Positions 25,146 to 34,216 of a stretch of DNA of 64,000 nt are shown here, in pieces (the stretch's first letter is position 1; every line of letters starts with the position of its first letter). The notes under the pieces were generated by a model, which ran no database searches, was not told where the DNA came from, and was given only the letters and a program-made list of their open reading frames with translations. The DNA comes from Bradyrhizobium prioriisuperbiae (lineage in GTDB: Bacteria; Pseudomonadota; Alphaproteobacteria; Rhizobiales; Xanthobacteraceae), in NCBI RefSeq assembly GCF_032397745.1, contig NZ_CP135921.1:6808501-6872500 (forward strand). Direction: 5' to 3'. A program made the position numbers and the translations under genes.

Positions 25146-26877
25146 GACCACCGCAGGCACGTTCGCGCCCGCGCAGCCGGATGCACTGCCCACGCCGTTG
25201 CCTGGCCGCGACACCGCCATTCAGTACGGCATGGCGGTGCTCACTGTCGTGCTGGTCGCCGCACCTCTGGTGCCGGTGCTCTATCAGTCGCTGCTGGACC
25301 GCGCGCTTTACGATGCGGGCCAGCAGTTCACCCTGGCCAATTTCGGACGGCTGTTCCGCGCCGACGGCTTTGGCCTGGTGATCTGGAACACCGTGGTTTT
25401 CGCCACCCTCACCACGCTGATTTCCCAGATCCTCGGCACCCTCGCCGCGGTTTTGTTCGGCCGCACCGACATGCCCGCCGCACGGCTGTTCGGCGAATTG
25501 TTCCTGTGGCCGATTTATCTGTCGGCGCTGGTACTGTCGTTTGGCTGGTACACGATCTACGGACCCGCGGGTTATTTGACACTGCTGATGCAGGACCTGT
25601 TCGACGGCGCGCCGTGGAATCTCTACACCCTGCCCGGCATGGCGATGATCGCCGGCGTCTCGCAGGCGCCGGTCGCCTACATCTACTGCATGTCCTCGGC
25701 GACCATCACCGATCCCTCGCTGGAGGAAGCGGCGCGGGTCGCCGGCGCCGGCACGTTCCGGACGCTCTGGCGGATCACCCTGCCGCTACTGCTGCCCGCG
25801 ATTGCCTACAGCGCCGTGTTGAATTTCACAGTCGGCCTGGAATTGCTGGCCATCCCGCTGGTGTTCGGCGATCCCGCCGGCATCACCGTGCTGACCACCT
25901 TCCTCTACAACAACGGCGTCGCGTCGGCGCGCCCCGATCATGGACTGGTCGCGACTGCTGCGGTGCTGATGCTGGTCGTGGTTTGCGCGCTGGTCTGGCT
26001 GCAGGGTCGGCTGCTCGGCAATACCAGACGCTTCGTCACCCTCGGCGGCAAGGCCACCCGCCCGCGGCCGTTCCAGCTCGACACCTTGCGCTGGCCGCTC
26101 TGTCTGGTCTCGGCGATCTACATCCTGGCGACGGTGGTCGCGCCGATCGGGGCGCTGTTGCTGCGCGCCTTCACCAGCCTGCTGTCCCCGATGGTGCCGC
26201 TTGCCGAGGTGCTGACGCTGGGCAACTTCGCCAGCATGCTCGAGTACCCGATTTATCTGCGCTCGATCTGGAACTCGTTCCTGGTCAGCGCCATCGGCGG
26301 CGTGCTGGCAACGGCGCTGATCGCGCTGATAGCCGTCATCGTGCTGCGCTCGGATTTCCGCTGGCGCAATCAGCTGCATTACGTCGCGCTGTTTCCCCGC
26401 GCCGTGCCCGGCGTCGTCGCCGGCATCGGCTTCTTCTACGCCTTTGCGCTGGTGCCCGGCCTCGGCGGCGTGCGCAACACCATCTGGATCCTGATCATCG
26501 CCTTCACCATGCATTACATCCCCGTCGGTCTCGGCGCGGTGGCGCCGATACTGATGCAGATGAGCGGCGATCTCGACCGCGCCGCCCGCGTCCAGGGCGC
26601 GGACTGGTGGACGACCAGCCGCCGCATCGTCTTGCCTTTGATGCGGCCGGCACTGGTGGCCTGCTTCACCATCCTCTTCATCACCTTCTTCAAGGAATAC
26701 ACCACGGCGATTTTCCTGTTCGCGCCCGGCAGCGAGGTGATCGGCACCACGCTGCTGCAGGCCTGGACCCAGGGCGAAGTCGGCCTGGTGTCGGCGCTGG
26801 CAACGCTGCAGGTGCTGGTGATCGGCACCTGCGTCACGGTGGCGCGTTTGATCTTCGGAGTGAGACTCCATGGCTGA
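25135..26877 (+). CDS. ABC transporter permease, two fused permease domains (FbpB/AfuB type)
   Basis: 580-aa permease with two homologous six-span halves. Each has an EAA loop, DPSLEEAARVAGAG in the first and SGDLDRAARVQGAD in the second, as in FbpB-type iron/thiamine importers. ATG at 25135 lies inside the end of the binding-protein gene, and the ATPase start overlaps its end by 8 bp. Forms the membrane channel on its own as a pseudo-dimer. Confidence 0.9.
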   Translation: MSPETTAGTFAPAQPDALPTPLPGRDTAIQYGMAVLTVVLVAAPLVPVLYQSLLDRALYDAGQQFTLANFGRLFRADGFGLVIWNTVVFATLTTLISQILGTLAAVLFGRTDMPAARLFGELFLWPIYLSALVLSFGWYTIYGPAGYLTLLMQDLFDGAPWNLYTLPGMAMIAGVSQAPVAYIYCMSSATITDPSLEEAARVAGAGTFRTLWRITLPLLLPAIAYSAVLNFTVGLELLAIPLVFGDPAGITVLTTFLYNNGVASARPDHGLVATAAVLMLVVVCALVWLQGRLLGNTRRFVTLGGKATRPRPFQLDTLRWPLCLVSAIYILATVVAPIGALLLRAFTSLLSPMVPLAEVLTLGNFASMLEYPIYLRSIWNSFLVSAIGGVLATALIALIAVIVLRSDFRWRNQLHYVALFPRAVPGVVAGIGFFYAFALVPGLGGVRNTIWILIIAFTMHYIPVGLGAVAPILMQMSGDLDRAARVQGADWWTTSRRIVLPLMRPALVACFTILFITFFKEYTTAIFLFAPGSEVIGTTLLQAWTQGEVGLVSALATLQVLVIGTCVTVARLIFGVRLHG

Positions 26878-27985
26878 GTTGCTGATCGAAAACCTGCACA
26901 AGCACTTCGGTGCCTTCCGCGCCGTTGACGACGTCAATATCCGTGTGGCGGATGGCGAGTTCGTCACCCTGCTGGGGCCGTCCGGCTGCGGCAAGTCGAC
27001 CACGCTCGGCGCCATCGCGGGACTGGATCGGCCGACCGGCGGGCGCATCCGTGTCGGCGACAAGACCTATTTCGACGGCGACACCGGCGTTTTCCTGCCG
27101 CCCGAGGCGCGCAATTGCGGGCTGGTGTTCCAGAGTTACGCGTTGTGGCCGCACATGACGGTTTATAACAACGTCGTCTTTCCGCTGACGCTGCGTAAAG
27201 TCTCAGCCAGCGATCGCAAACGGCGGGTGGAAGAAGCGCTGGCGCTGGTCGAGATGGAGCGATTTCAGGATCGTTATCCGCACCAGTTGTCCGGCGGCCA
27301 GCAGCAGCGCGTCGCGCTGGCACGCACCCTGGTCTATCGGCCGGAAATCCTGCTGCTCGACGAGCCGCTGTCCAACCTCGACGCCAAACTGCGCGACCGC
27401 GCCCGCACATGGCTCGCCGAATTGCGCACCCGCCTCGGCCTCACCACCATCTATGTCACCCACGATCAGGTCGAGGCGCTGGCGCTGTCGGACCGGATCG
27501 TGGTGATGAACGGCGGCCGCATCACCCAGATCGGCACGCCGCAGGAGATCTACGAACATCCGGCCGACAGCTTCGTTGCCGACTTCATCGGCACCACCAA
27601 TTTCCTGGCCGGCGAAGTCAGCGACACGCCGCAGGCGAATGGACAGACCAATGTCAATCTCGCGGACGGACAGCGCGTCACCATCCAGTCCGAACGCCGC
27701 CCGGCGCGCGGCGACAAGGTCACCGTCGGCTATCGGCCCGAACAGATTCGTCTCGCCACTGAGGGTGAGACCACAACGGACGGCTCGATCGTCGCCGCCA
27801 ATGTGGTCAGCCATTCCTATGTCGGCGGCCGCTGGCAGATCGGCCTCGATCTCGGCGGCAACCAGATCCGCATTGAAACCCCGCATGCCATCACTGACCG
27901 CAGGTTGCGCCTGTGGCTGCCGATTGTCGGCGGCATTCTCTTTCCAGGAAATGCTCAAGGAAATATCCATGCCCAAGCCCACTGA
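26870..27985 (+). CDS. ABC transporter ATPase, FbpC/PotA type
   Basis: 371-aa ATPase: Walker A GPSGCGKST (about residue 37), Q-loop FQSYALWPHMTV, signature LSGGQQQR, Walker B LLLDEPLSNLD, H-loop VTHDQ, and a C-terminal TOBE-type regulatory domain. Overlaps the permease by 8 bp and the CoA transferase by 17 bp, so importer and CoA enzymes form one tightly coupled operon. Confidence 0.93.
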   Translation: MAELLIENLHKHFGAFRAVDDVNIRVADGEFVTLLGPSGCGKSTTLGAIAGLDRPTGGRIRVGDKTYFDGDTGVFLPPEARNCGLVFQSYALWPHMTVYNNVVFPLTLRKVSASDRKRRVEEALALVEMERFQDRYPHQLSGGQQQRVALARTLVYRPEILLLDEPLSNLDAKLRDRARTWLAELRTRLGLTTIYVTHDQVEALALSDRIVVMNGGRITQIGTPQEIYEHPADSFVADFIGTTNFLAGEVSDTPQANGQTNVNLADGQRVTIQSERRPARGDKVTVGYRPEQIRLATEGETTTDGSIVAANVVSHSYVGGRWQIGLDLGGNQIRIETPHAITDRRLRLWLPIVGGILFPGNAQGNIHAQAH

Positions 27986-29231
27986 TGCCGCACCATCCGG
28001 GACCGGCCTGCCGCGCGCCGATTATGCGCCCGGCGCGCGCGGCCCCCTGAGCGGGCTGCGCATCATCGATCTCTCGCGCCTGGTCGCCGGCAATCTCCTG
28101 ACACAACATCTTGCGGACTTCGGCGCCGACGTGATCAAGGTCGAGCCTCGCGAGGGCGACACACTGCGCGGCTGGCGCATCAACAATGTCGAGACCACCT
28201 GGAAAGTGCACTCGCGCAACAAGCGCAGCCTGTGCATCGAATTCCGCCACGACGACGCCGTGCCGCTGATCCGCAAAATGATCCCGGGCGCCGCAATGCT
28301 GGTGGAAAGTTTCCGGCCCGGCACCCTGGAGCAGATGGGCCTTGCGCCGGATGAACTGCTGCGCCTCGAACCGAAACTGGTGATCGTGCGCATCTCCGGC
28401 TGGGGGCAGACCGGGCCCTACCATCGCCGTCCCGGCTTCGGCACCCTGGTCGAGGGCTTCTCTGGTTTTGCCGAGATGAACGGCTTTGCCGACCGCGAAC
28501 CGGTGCTGCCGCCAATGTATCTGGCGGACGCGCTGTCGGGCCTCACCGGCGCCTTCGCCGCCATGGCGGCGCTGCGCGAGGTCGAAGTCAATGGCGGACG
28601 CGGCCAGGTCGTCGACCTGCCGCTGCTCGATCCGATCTTCAATTCGCTGGGGCCGCAGGCCGCCAACTACCGCCTCACCGGCAAGATCAAGCCGCGCAGC
28701 GGCAGCCGCTCCAGCGGCTCGGTGCCGCGCAACGTCTATCGCACCCTCGACGGCGGCTGGGTTTGTCTCTCGGCCTCGACCCAGGGCATGGCCATGCGCG
28801 TGCTGCGCTCCATCGGACGCGGCGAGTTGTGCGAAGACCCGCGCTTCAAGACCAACGAGCAGCGCCTCGTCCATGTCGAAGAGCTCGACCGGATTATCGG
28901 CGAATTCATCGCCACCCGCACGGTGGACGACAACGTCGCGTTCTTCGAAGCCGCCGAAGTCACCATCGGTCCGGTCAACGACATCGCGCGGCTGATGAAT
29001 GATCGCCATGTGCAGGCCCGTGCCCTGCTCGCCGACTATCCCGACGAGGACATGGGCACGTTCCCGATGCACGCGGTGCCGGCCCGCCTGTCCGAGACGC
29101 CTGGCACCATCCGCACGCCGGCGCCGCGCCTGGGACAGCACACCCGCGACATTCTGGCGGAAGCCGGGTTGACCGACGACGACATCAATGCCGCGCTCGC
29201 CTCGGGCCTGGCCAAGGAGAAGACCCCATGA
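27969..29231 (+). CDS. CaiB/BaiF family (class III) CoA transferase
   Basis: 420-aa class III CoA transferase. The N-terminal GLRIIDLSRLVAGNLLTQHLADFGADVIKVEP region contains the usual CoA-binding Rossmann features, and the family Asp lies in GQVVDLPLLDP near residue 217. Moves CoA to a carboxylic acid, presumably the one imported by the overlapping ABC transporter. ATG at 27969 with AAGGAA upstream. The next gene overlaps by 4 bp. Acid substrate unknown. Confidence 0.9.
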   Translation: MPKPTDAAPSGTGLPRADYAPGARGPLSGLRIIDLSRLVAGNLLTQHLADFGADVIKVEPREGDTLRGWRINNVETTWKVHSRNKRSLCIEFRHDDAVPLIRKMIPGAAMLVESFRPGTLEQMGLAPDELLRLEPKLVIVRISGWGQTGPYHRRPGFGTLVEGFSGFAEMNGFADREPVLPPMYLADALSGLTGAFAAMAALREVEVNGGRGQVVDLPLLDPIFNSLGPQAANYRLTGKIKPRSGSRSSGSVPRNVYRTLDGGWVCLSASTQGMAMRVLRSIGRGELCEDPRFKTNEQRLVHVEELDRIIGEFIATRTVDDNVAFFEAAEVTIGPVNDIARLMNDRHVQARALLADYPDEDMGTFPMHAVPARLSETPGTIRTPAPRLGQHTRDILAEAGLTDDDINAALASGLAKEKTP

Positions 29232-30121
29232 CAAAACCAACAAAATTCCCGGTCTGGCGCTCCGCGCTGTTCGTTCCCGCCAATGTCGAACGTTTTGTCG
29301 CAAAGGCGACCGACCGCGGCGCCGACGCGCTGATCATCGATCTCGAGGACAGCATCCCCCTGGCGCAGAAGGACGCCGCCCGCGCTTTGGTGCCCGGCAT
29401 CGTCAAGCGTTTCCGCGACACCGGCCGTTCGGACGTGATGGTGCGGATCAACCAGCCGCTGGAGCTGGCCGTGCGCGACCTCGAAGCCGCCGTTATCGAC
29501 GGTGTCGATGCCATCAAGATCACCAAGGTGGAAGGTCCGGAGCACCTGCGCCTGCTCGATGAGATGGTGACCCGGCTGGAAGTGAGCCGCGGACTGCCTG
29601 CCGGAAAGATCTGGTTCATCGGACTGATCGAAGCCCCTGGACCGCTGGCCAGGGCCCATGAGATCGCGCGCTCAACGCCAAGGCTCGCCGGCATCTCGCT
29701 GGGTGCGGAGGACTACGCCACCGCTATCGGCGCCAAGCCGTCGGAAGACACCATGCTGATGCCCAAACAGCAGATCGTGCAGGCCGCCTGCGCCGCCGGC
29801 ATCCTGCCGCTCGGCACCATCGGTTCAGTGGCTGACTTCGCCGACCTCGACGGTTATGCTCGCATCGTGCGCCGCTCGGCGGACTTCGGTTTTGTCGGCT
29901 CCGCCTGCATCCATCCGTCGCTGGTCCCGATCCTCAACGCCGGCTTCAGTCCATCGTCCAAGGAGATTGAGGATGCCGAACGCATCGTGACCCTCGACAG
30001 GCAGGCCGCTGCCGAAGGCCGCGGCTCCTTCGCCATCGACGGCAAGATGATCGATATCCCGATCGTGCAGCGCGCCGAAGCCCTGCTCGCCCGCGCGGCT
30101 GCCATCGCCGCGCGCGGGTGA
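29228..30121 (+). CDS. HpcH/CitE family aldolase/CoA-ester lyase
   Basis: 297-aa TIM-barrel lyase of the CitE/citramalyl-CoA/malyl-CoA lyase family. Metal- and substrate-binding parts are visible: RSALFVPAN at the N terminus, IDLEDSIP, MVRINQP, IGLIEAPGPL and SLGAEDYA. With the upstream CoA transferase it suggests that an imported acid is converted to a CoA ester and then cleaved to two smaller units. Convergent with the SDR 12 bp away. Confidence 0.9.
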   Translation: MTKPTKFPVWRSALFVPANVERFVAKATDRGADALIIDLEDSIPLAQKDAARALVPGIVKRFRDTGRSDVMVRINQPLELAVRDLEAAVIDGVDAIKITKVEGPEHLRLLDEMVTRLEVSRGLPAGKIWFIGLIEAPGPLARAHEIARSTPRLAGISLGAEDYATAIGAKPSEDTMLMPKQQIVQAACAAGILPLGTIGSVADFADLDGYARIVRRSADFGFVGSACIHPSLVPILNAGFSPSSKEIEDAERIVTLDRQAAAEGRGSFAIDGKMIDIPIVQRAEALLARAAAIAARG

Positions 30122-30133
30122 TACGGACAGCGT

Positions 30134-30904
30134 TCACGGGTAAGGCGGCAGCAATCCGCCGGCGGTGAAACCGCCGTCGACCGCCAGGATCTGTCCGGTG
30201 ACGAAACTCGACTTGCTGCTATCCAGCAGGAAGGATGCTGCACCCGCGATCTCTTCCGGCGCCGCGTAACGCCGCTGCGGCACCTGCTGCAGCCAGCCGG
30301 CACGCACGGCGTCATTGTGCATTTCCTTGACCATCGGCGTCTCGATTGGTCCCGGCGCGATCGCGTTGACGCGGATGTTGTCGGGCGCAAGCTCGCAGGC
30401 CATCACCTGGGTCAGCGTCACCACGCCGCCCTTGGAGGCGCCGTACGCCGAGCGGCCGATATTGCCGCGCAGGCCCGAGACCGAGGCGATGTTGACAATC
30501 GCGCCGCCACCATGGGCTTTCATCAGGCGCCCCACCTCGCGCGACACCGCAAAGGTTCCGACCAGGTTGATATCCAGGATCTTGCGGAACAGTTGCACGC
30601 TGGTGTCGAAAAACGGCACGTCGCGGCCGATGCCGGCGGAATTGACCAGCCCCCGCACCTCGCCGAATTTGTCCTCGCACCCCTTCAGTCCGGCGATCAC
30701 GCTGGCTTCGTCCGCTACGTCCATCTGGACGAATTTCACAGCATCGCCGCCGCGCGGCTCCAGCCGGGTGCGTGCCGCCTGCAGGGCGTCGGCCGACAGA
30801 TCCGCAACCAGCAGTTTCCAGCCTTCGCCGATTAGCGCCTCCGCGATTGCGAGCCCGATGCCGGATCCGCCGCCTGTGACAACTGCAACACCTCGATCTG
30901 CCAT
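30134..30904 (-). CDS. Classical SDR oxidoreductase
   Basis: 256-aa short-chain dehydrogenase: VTGGGSGIGLA cofactor motif, NSAG, catalytic Ser in NIASVSG, AYGASKGG and a TGQILAVDGG C-terminal segment. ATG at 30904 has AGGA 6 nt upstream; an ATG at 30916 is the alternative. Divergent from the TRAP transporter, so it may share its regulation. Possible beta-hydroxyacyl or sugar-acid dehydrogenase. Confidence 0.88.
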   Translation of the reverse strand: MADRGVAVVTGGGSGIGLAIAEALIGEGWKLLVADLSADALQAARTRLEPRGGDAVKFVQMDVADEASVIAGLKGCEDKFGEVRGLVNSAGIGRDVPFFDTSVQLFRKILDINLVGTFAVSREVGRLMKAHGGGAIVNIASVSGLRGNIGRSAYGASKGGVVTLTQVMACELAPDNIRVNAIAPGPIETPMVKEMHNDAVRAGWLQQVPQRRYAAPEEIAGAASFLLDSSKSSFVTGQILAVDGGFTAGGLLPPYP

Positions 30905-31071
30905 TTTGGTCCTCATTTGTTTTTGCTTGTGGCGCACCATTTTGAACTGGCCGGACGCTGGCACGGTTCGGCTGGTGACAAAAGCCGCTGACTCGGTCGC
31001 CGTCTTGGGTTATAGGCCTCGTACTTTAGTCGGCAGTGCTTCGGCCTGCAAAATGCATCAAGAAAAGCCTG

Positions 31072-31118
31072 ATGACCTGCCCAAACCGGGTCATTATGAT
31101 AGTGGACGTGATTGTCCA
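31072..31118. promoter_or_regulatory. Two small dyads upstream of the TRAP transporter operon
   Basis: ATGACC-N11-GGTCAT (31072-31094) and TGGAC-N6-GTCCA (31103-31118), both between the divergent SDR and DctP genes and 33-80 bp before the DctP ATG. Plausible repressor sites; the arms are short. Confidence 0.3.
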
Positions 31119-31151
31119 ACAAGAAACGTCTGGTCCAAGGGAGAACGTCCA

Positions 31152-32171
31152 ATGAACTTTTCGCGTCGCGCCTTGCTGAAGGCATCCGCAGCCGTGACCG
31201 TCGCGGGGGGTGTCGGAGCGCCGTTCGTCGCGCGTGCGCAGCAGGCCGAGTTCACCTACAAGTTCGCCAACAACCTCCCCGATGTGCACCCCCTGAACGT
31301 CCGCGCCAAAGAAATGTCGGCGGCGATCAAGACCGAGACCAACGGCCGTTTCGACCTGCAGATTTTCCCGAACAACCAGCTCGGGTCCGACACCGACATG
31401 CTGAGCCAGATCCGCTCCGGCGGCGTCGAGTTCTTCACCCTGTCCGGCCTGATTCTCGCGACCCTGGTGCCGGCGGCTTCGATCAACGGCATCGGTTTCG
31501 CGTTCCCGAACTATGAATCGGTCTGGAAGGCTATGGACGGCGATCTCGGCGCCTATGTGCGCGGTGAAATCGCCAAGGCCAATCTCGTGGTGCTGGACAA
31601 GATCTGGGACAACGGCTTCCGCCAGACGACGTCGTCGACCAAGCCGATCACCGGCCCCGACGATTTCAAGGGCTTCAAGATCCGCGTGCCGGTGTCGCCG
31701 CTGTGGACCTCGATGTTCAAGGCGTTCGATGCGGCGCCGGCGTCCATCAATTTCAGCGAAGTCTATTCGGCGCTGCAGACCAAGGTGGTCGAGGGCCAGG
31801 AAAATCCGCTGGCGCTGATCGCCACCGCCAAACTCTACGAAGTGCAGAAATACTGCTCACTGACCAACCACATGTGGGACGGCTTCTGGTATCTCGCCAA
31901 TCGCCGCGCCTGGGAGAAGCTGCCCGAGGATGTGCGCACCATCGTGGCAAAGAATATCAATGCCGCCGCCGTCAAGGAGCGTGGCGACACCGAGAAGCTC
32001 AACGTCACCACCCGCGACGAGCTCGCCGCCAAGGGCCTGATCATCAATCAGCCCGACGTGGCGCCGTTCCGCGACAAGTTGCGCAAGGCCGGCTTCTACG
32101 CCGAATGGAAGGGCAAGTACGGCGACCAGGCCTGGGATCTGCTCGAGAAGTCCGTCGGCAAGCTGGCGTAA
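31152..32171 (+). CDS. dctP: TRAP transporter substrate-binding protein DctP
   Basis: 339-aa DctP-family binding protein. A Tat-like signal (NFSRRALLKASAAV) ends near ARAQ. The family body includes TGPDDFKGFKIRVP and the substrate-carboxylate Arg region, then VEGQENPLALI. ATG at 31152 with GGGAGA upstream. Binds an organic acid in the periplasm and delivers it to the fused membrane subunit that starts 3 bp later. Confidence 0.93.
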   Translation: MNFSRRALLKASAAVTVAGGVGAPFVARAQQAEFTYKFANNLPDVHPLNVRAKEMSAAIKTETNGRFDLQIFPNNQLGSDTDMLSQIRSGGVEFFTLSGLILATLVPAASINGIGFAFPNYESVWKAMDGDLGAYVRGEIAKANLVVLDKIWDNGFRQTTSSTKPITGPDDFKGFKIRVPVSPLWTSMFKAFDAAPASINFSEVYSALQTKVVEGQENPLALIATAKLYEVQKYCSLTNHMWDGFWYLANRRAWEKLPEDVRTIVAKNINAAAVKERGDTEKLNVTTRDELAAKGLIINQPDVAPFRDKLRKAGFYAEWKGKYGDQAWDLLEKSVGKLA

Positions 32172-32174
32172 GCC

Positions 32175-34076
32175 GTGCAGATCGCGGACGCCGGCCCCAA
32201 GGGGCACGGACTGGGCAGCGCAACGGATGGTGGAGAGGCCGCCGGCCTCTCCCGCCCGTGGCTGACGACAGTGGAGAAAATCTTCACCGCGCTGGTGGAG
32301 ATTCCCGCGGCCCTGCTGGTGACCGCCGAGATCATCATCCTGTTCATGGGTGTGGTGGCGCGTTACGGCTTTCGCAGCCCGCTGATCTGGTCGGACGAAC
32401 TCGCCTCGATCCTGTTCCTGTGGCTGGCGATGCTGGGCGCCGCCATCGCCTTTCGCCGCGCCGAACACATGCGGATGACGGCGCTGGTGTCCCAGGCCAC
32501 CCCCGAGCGGCGTGCCTTTCTCGACATGGTCGGCACCTGCGCGGCGCTGGCCTTTCTGCTGCTGATCGCCTGGCCGTCGTTCGAATACGCCTACGAAGAA
32601 AGCTATATCACCACCCCGGCGCTGCAGATTGCCAACAGCTTTCGCGCCGCCGCCTTGCCGGTCGGAATCGTCTTGATGGCGATCTTCGCACTGCTGCGGC
32701 TCGCCCGGGTGGGGCAGCTGCGCACCCTGCTGCTCGCAGCATCGACAGTCGTCGCCATCATGGCGGTGTTCTGGCTGGCGCAGCCGTGGCTGCGACAACT
32801 CGGCAATCTCAACCTGATCATCTTCTTTGTCGGCGTGGTCGGGCTCTGCGTCTTCGCCGCCATTCCGATTGCGTTCGCGTTCGGCTTGTCGATCTTCGGT
32901 TATCTGGTGCTGACCACGAATACACCGCTGCTGGTACTGGTCGGGCGCATGGACGAGGGCATGAGCCATCTGATCCTGCTGTCGGTGCCGCTGTTTGTGT
33001 TCCTCGGCCTCCTGATCGAAATGACCGGCATGGCGCGCGCCATGGTGGCGTTCCTGGCCAGCCTGCTCGGTCATGTGCGCGGCGGGCTGCATTATGTGCT
33101 GCTGGGCGCGATGTATCTGGTCTCCGGCATCTCCGGCTCCAAGGCCGCCGACATGGCGGCCGTGGCGCCGGTGCTGTTTCCGGAAATGAAAGCCCGCGGC
33201 GCCAAGCCTGGCGATCTGGTGGCGCTCTTGGCCGCAACCGGCGCGCAGACCGAAACCATTCCGCCGAGCCTGGTGCTGATCACGATCGGATCCGTCACCG
33301 GCGTTTCGATCTCCGCATTGTTCACTGGCGGCCTGCTGCCGGGCGTCGTGCTCGCTTTGACGCTCTCGGCCCTGGTGTGGTGGCGTTACCGCAACGAGGA
33401 CCTGCGCCACGTCAGGAGGGCGACGCCCGGCGAGGTCGGCCGCACCTTCATCATTGCCCTGCCCGCGATCGCGCTGCCGTTCGTGATCCGCGCCGCGGTG
33501 GTCGAGGGCATCGCGACCGCGACCGAGGTCTCCACCATCGGCATCGTCTACGCCATCCTTGCGGGCCTTCTGATCTATCGCCGGTTCGACTGGCAGCGGC
33601 TGAAGCCGATGCTGCTGGACACCGCGTGCCTGTCGGGCGCGATCCTGCTGATCATCGGCACCGCCACCGGAATGGCCTGGGGGCTCACCCAGTCCGGTTT
33701 CTCGCGCTCGCTGGCCGCCACCATGGCCGGCCTGCCCGGCGGCTCGCTGACCTTCATCGCCGTGTCGATCGTCGCCTTCATCATCCTGGGCAGCGTGCTG
33801 GAAGGCATCCCGGCCATCGTGCTGTTCGGCCCGCTGCTGTTCCCGATCGCCCGGACCGTCGGGGTGCATGAGGTGCACTATGCGATGATCGTGATCCTGG
33901 CGATGGGCATCGGGCTGTTCGCGCCGCCGTTCGGGGTCGGCTATTATGCCGCCTGCGCCATCGGGCGCGTCGACCCGGCGGAGGGCATCCGGCCAATCTG
34001 GGGCTACATGCTGGCGCTGTTCCTGGGCCTGATTATCGTGGCGGCGATCCCGTGGATCTCGATCGGATTCCTGTAA
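32175..34076 (+). CDS. TRAP transporter permease, fused DctQ-DctM
   Basis: 633-aa integral membrane protein that joins the small four-span DctQ-like subunit (residues about 30-200; IWSDELASILFLWLAMLG) to the large 12-span DctM subunit (about 210-633; GSKAADMAAVAPVLFPEMKARG). GTG start at 32175, 3 bp after dctP. The Na+-coupled transporter probably takes up a mono- or dicarboxylate that the acyl-CoA synthetase at 34217 activates. Confidence 0.92.
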   Translation: MQIADAGPKGHGLGSATDGGEAAGLSRPWLTTVEKIFTALVEIPAALLVTAEIIILFMGVVARYGFRSPLIWSDELASILFLWLAMLGAAIAFRRAEHMRMTALVSQATPERRAFLDMVGTCAALAFLLLIAWPSFEYAYEESYITTPALQIANSFRAAALPVGIVLMAIFALLRLARVGQLRTLLLAASTVVAIMAVFWLAQPWLRQLGNLNLIIFFVGVVGLCVFAAIPIAFAFGLSIFGYLVLTTNTPLLVLVGRMDEGMSHLILLSVPLFVFLGLLIEMTGMARAMVAFLASLLGHVRGGLHYVLLGAMYLVSGISGSKAADMAAVAPVLFPEMKARGAKPGDLVALLAATGAQTETIPPSLVLITIGSVTGVSISALFTGGLLPGVVLALTLSALVWWRYRNEDLRHVRRATPGEVGRTFIIALPAIALPFVIRAAVVEGIATATEVSTIGIVYAILAGLLIYRRFDWQRLKPMLLDTACLSGAILLIIGTATGMAWGLTQSGFSRSLAATMAGLPGGSLTFIAVSIVAFIILGSVLEGIPAIVLFGPLLFPIARTVGVHEVHYAMIVILAMGIGLFAPPFGVGYYAACAIGRVDPAEGIRPIWGYMLALFLGLIIVAAIPWISIGFL

Positions 34077-34110
34077 GAAATACCCAATTGGAAGCAGGAT
34101 ATTGGAGGAT

Positions 34111-34134
34111 TTTTCCAAATGCCGGCTTGGAAAA
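34111..34134. promoter_or_regulatory. Perfect 8-bp inverted repeat between the TRAP operon and the acyl-CoA synthetase
   Basis: TTTTCCAA-N8-TTGGAAAA, 34 bp after the DctQM stop and 82 bp before the synthetase ATG. It could be an operator or an RNA hairpin. The 3' arm ends in A, so it is not a standard terminator in the direction of transcription. Confidence 0.4.
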
Positions 34135-34216
34135 CCAGCACAAGCCTCTGAGCGTTGAATATTCAGTCGGAAGTTGCTGAAAAAGAAGCGATTCGTCGAA
34201 CCAACCGGGTGATGTC

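Noticed and set aside
31857..34118. Long open frame (about 750 codons) on the minus strand opposite the TRAP transporter
   Set aside because: High-GC shadow frame, very rich in His/Arg/Asp/Gln, no family, and fully antisense to the clear DctP and DctQM genes.
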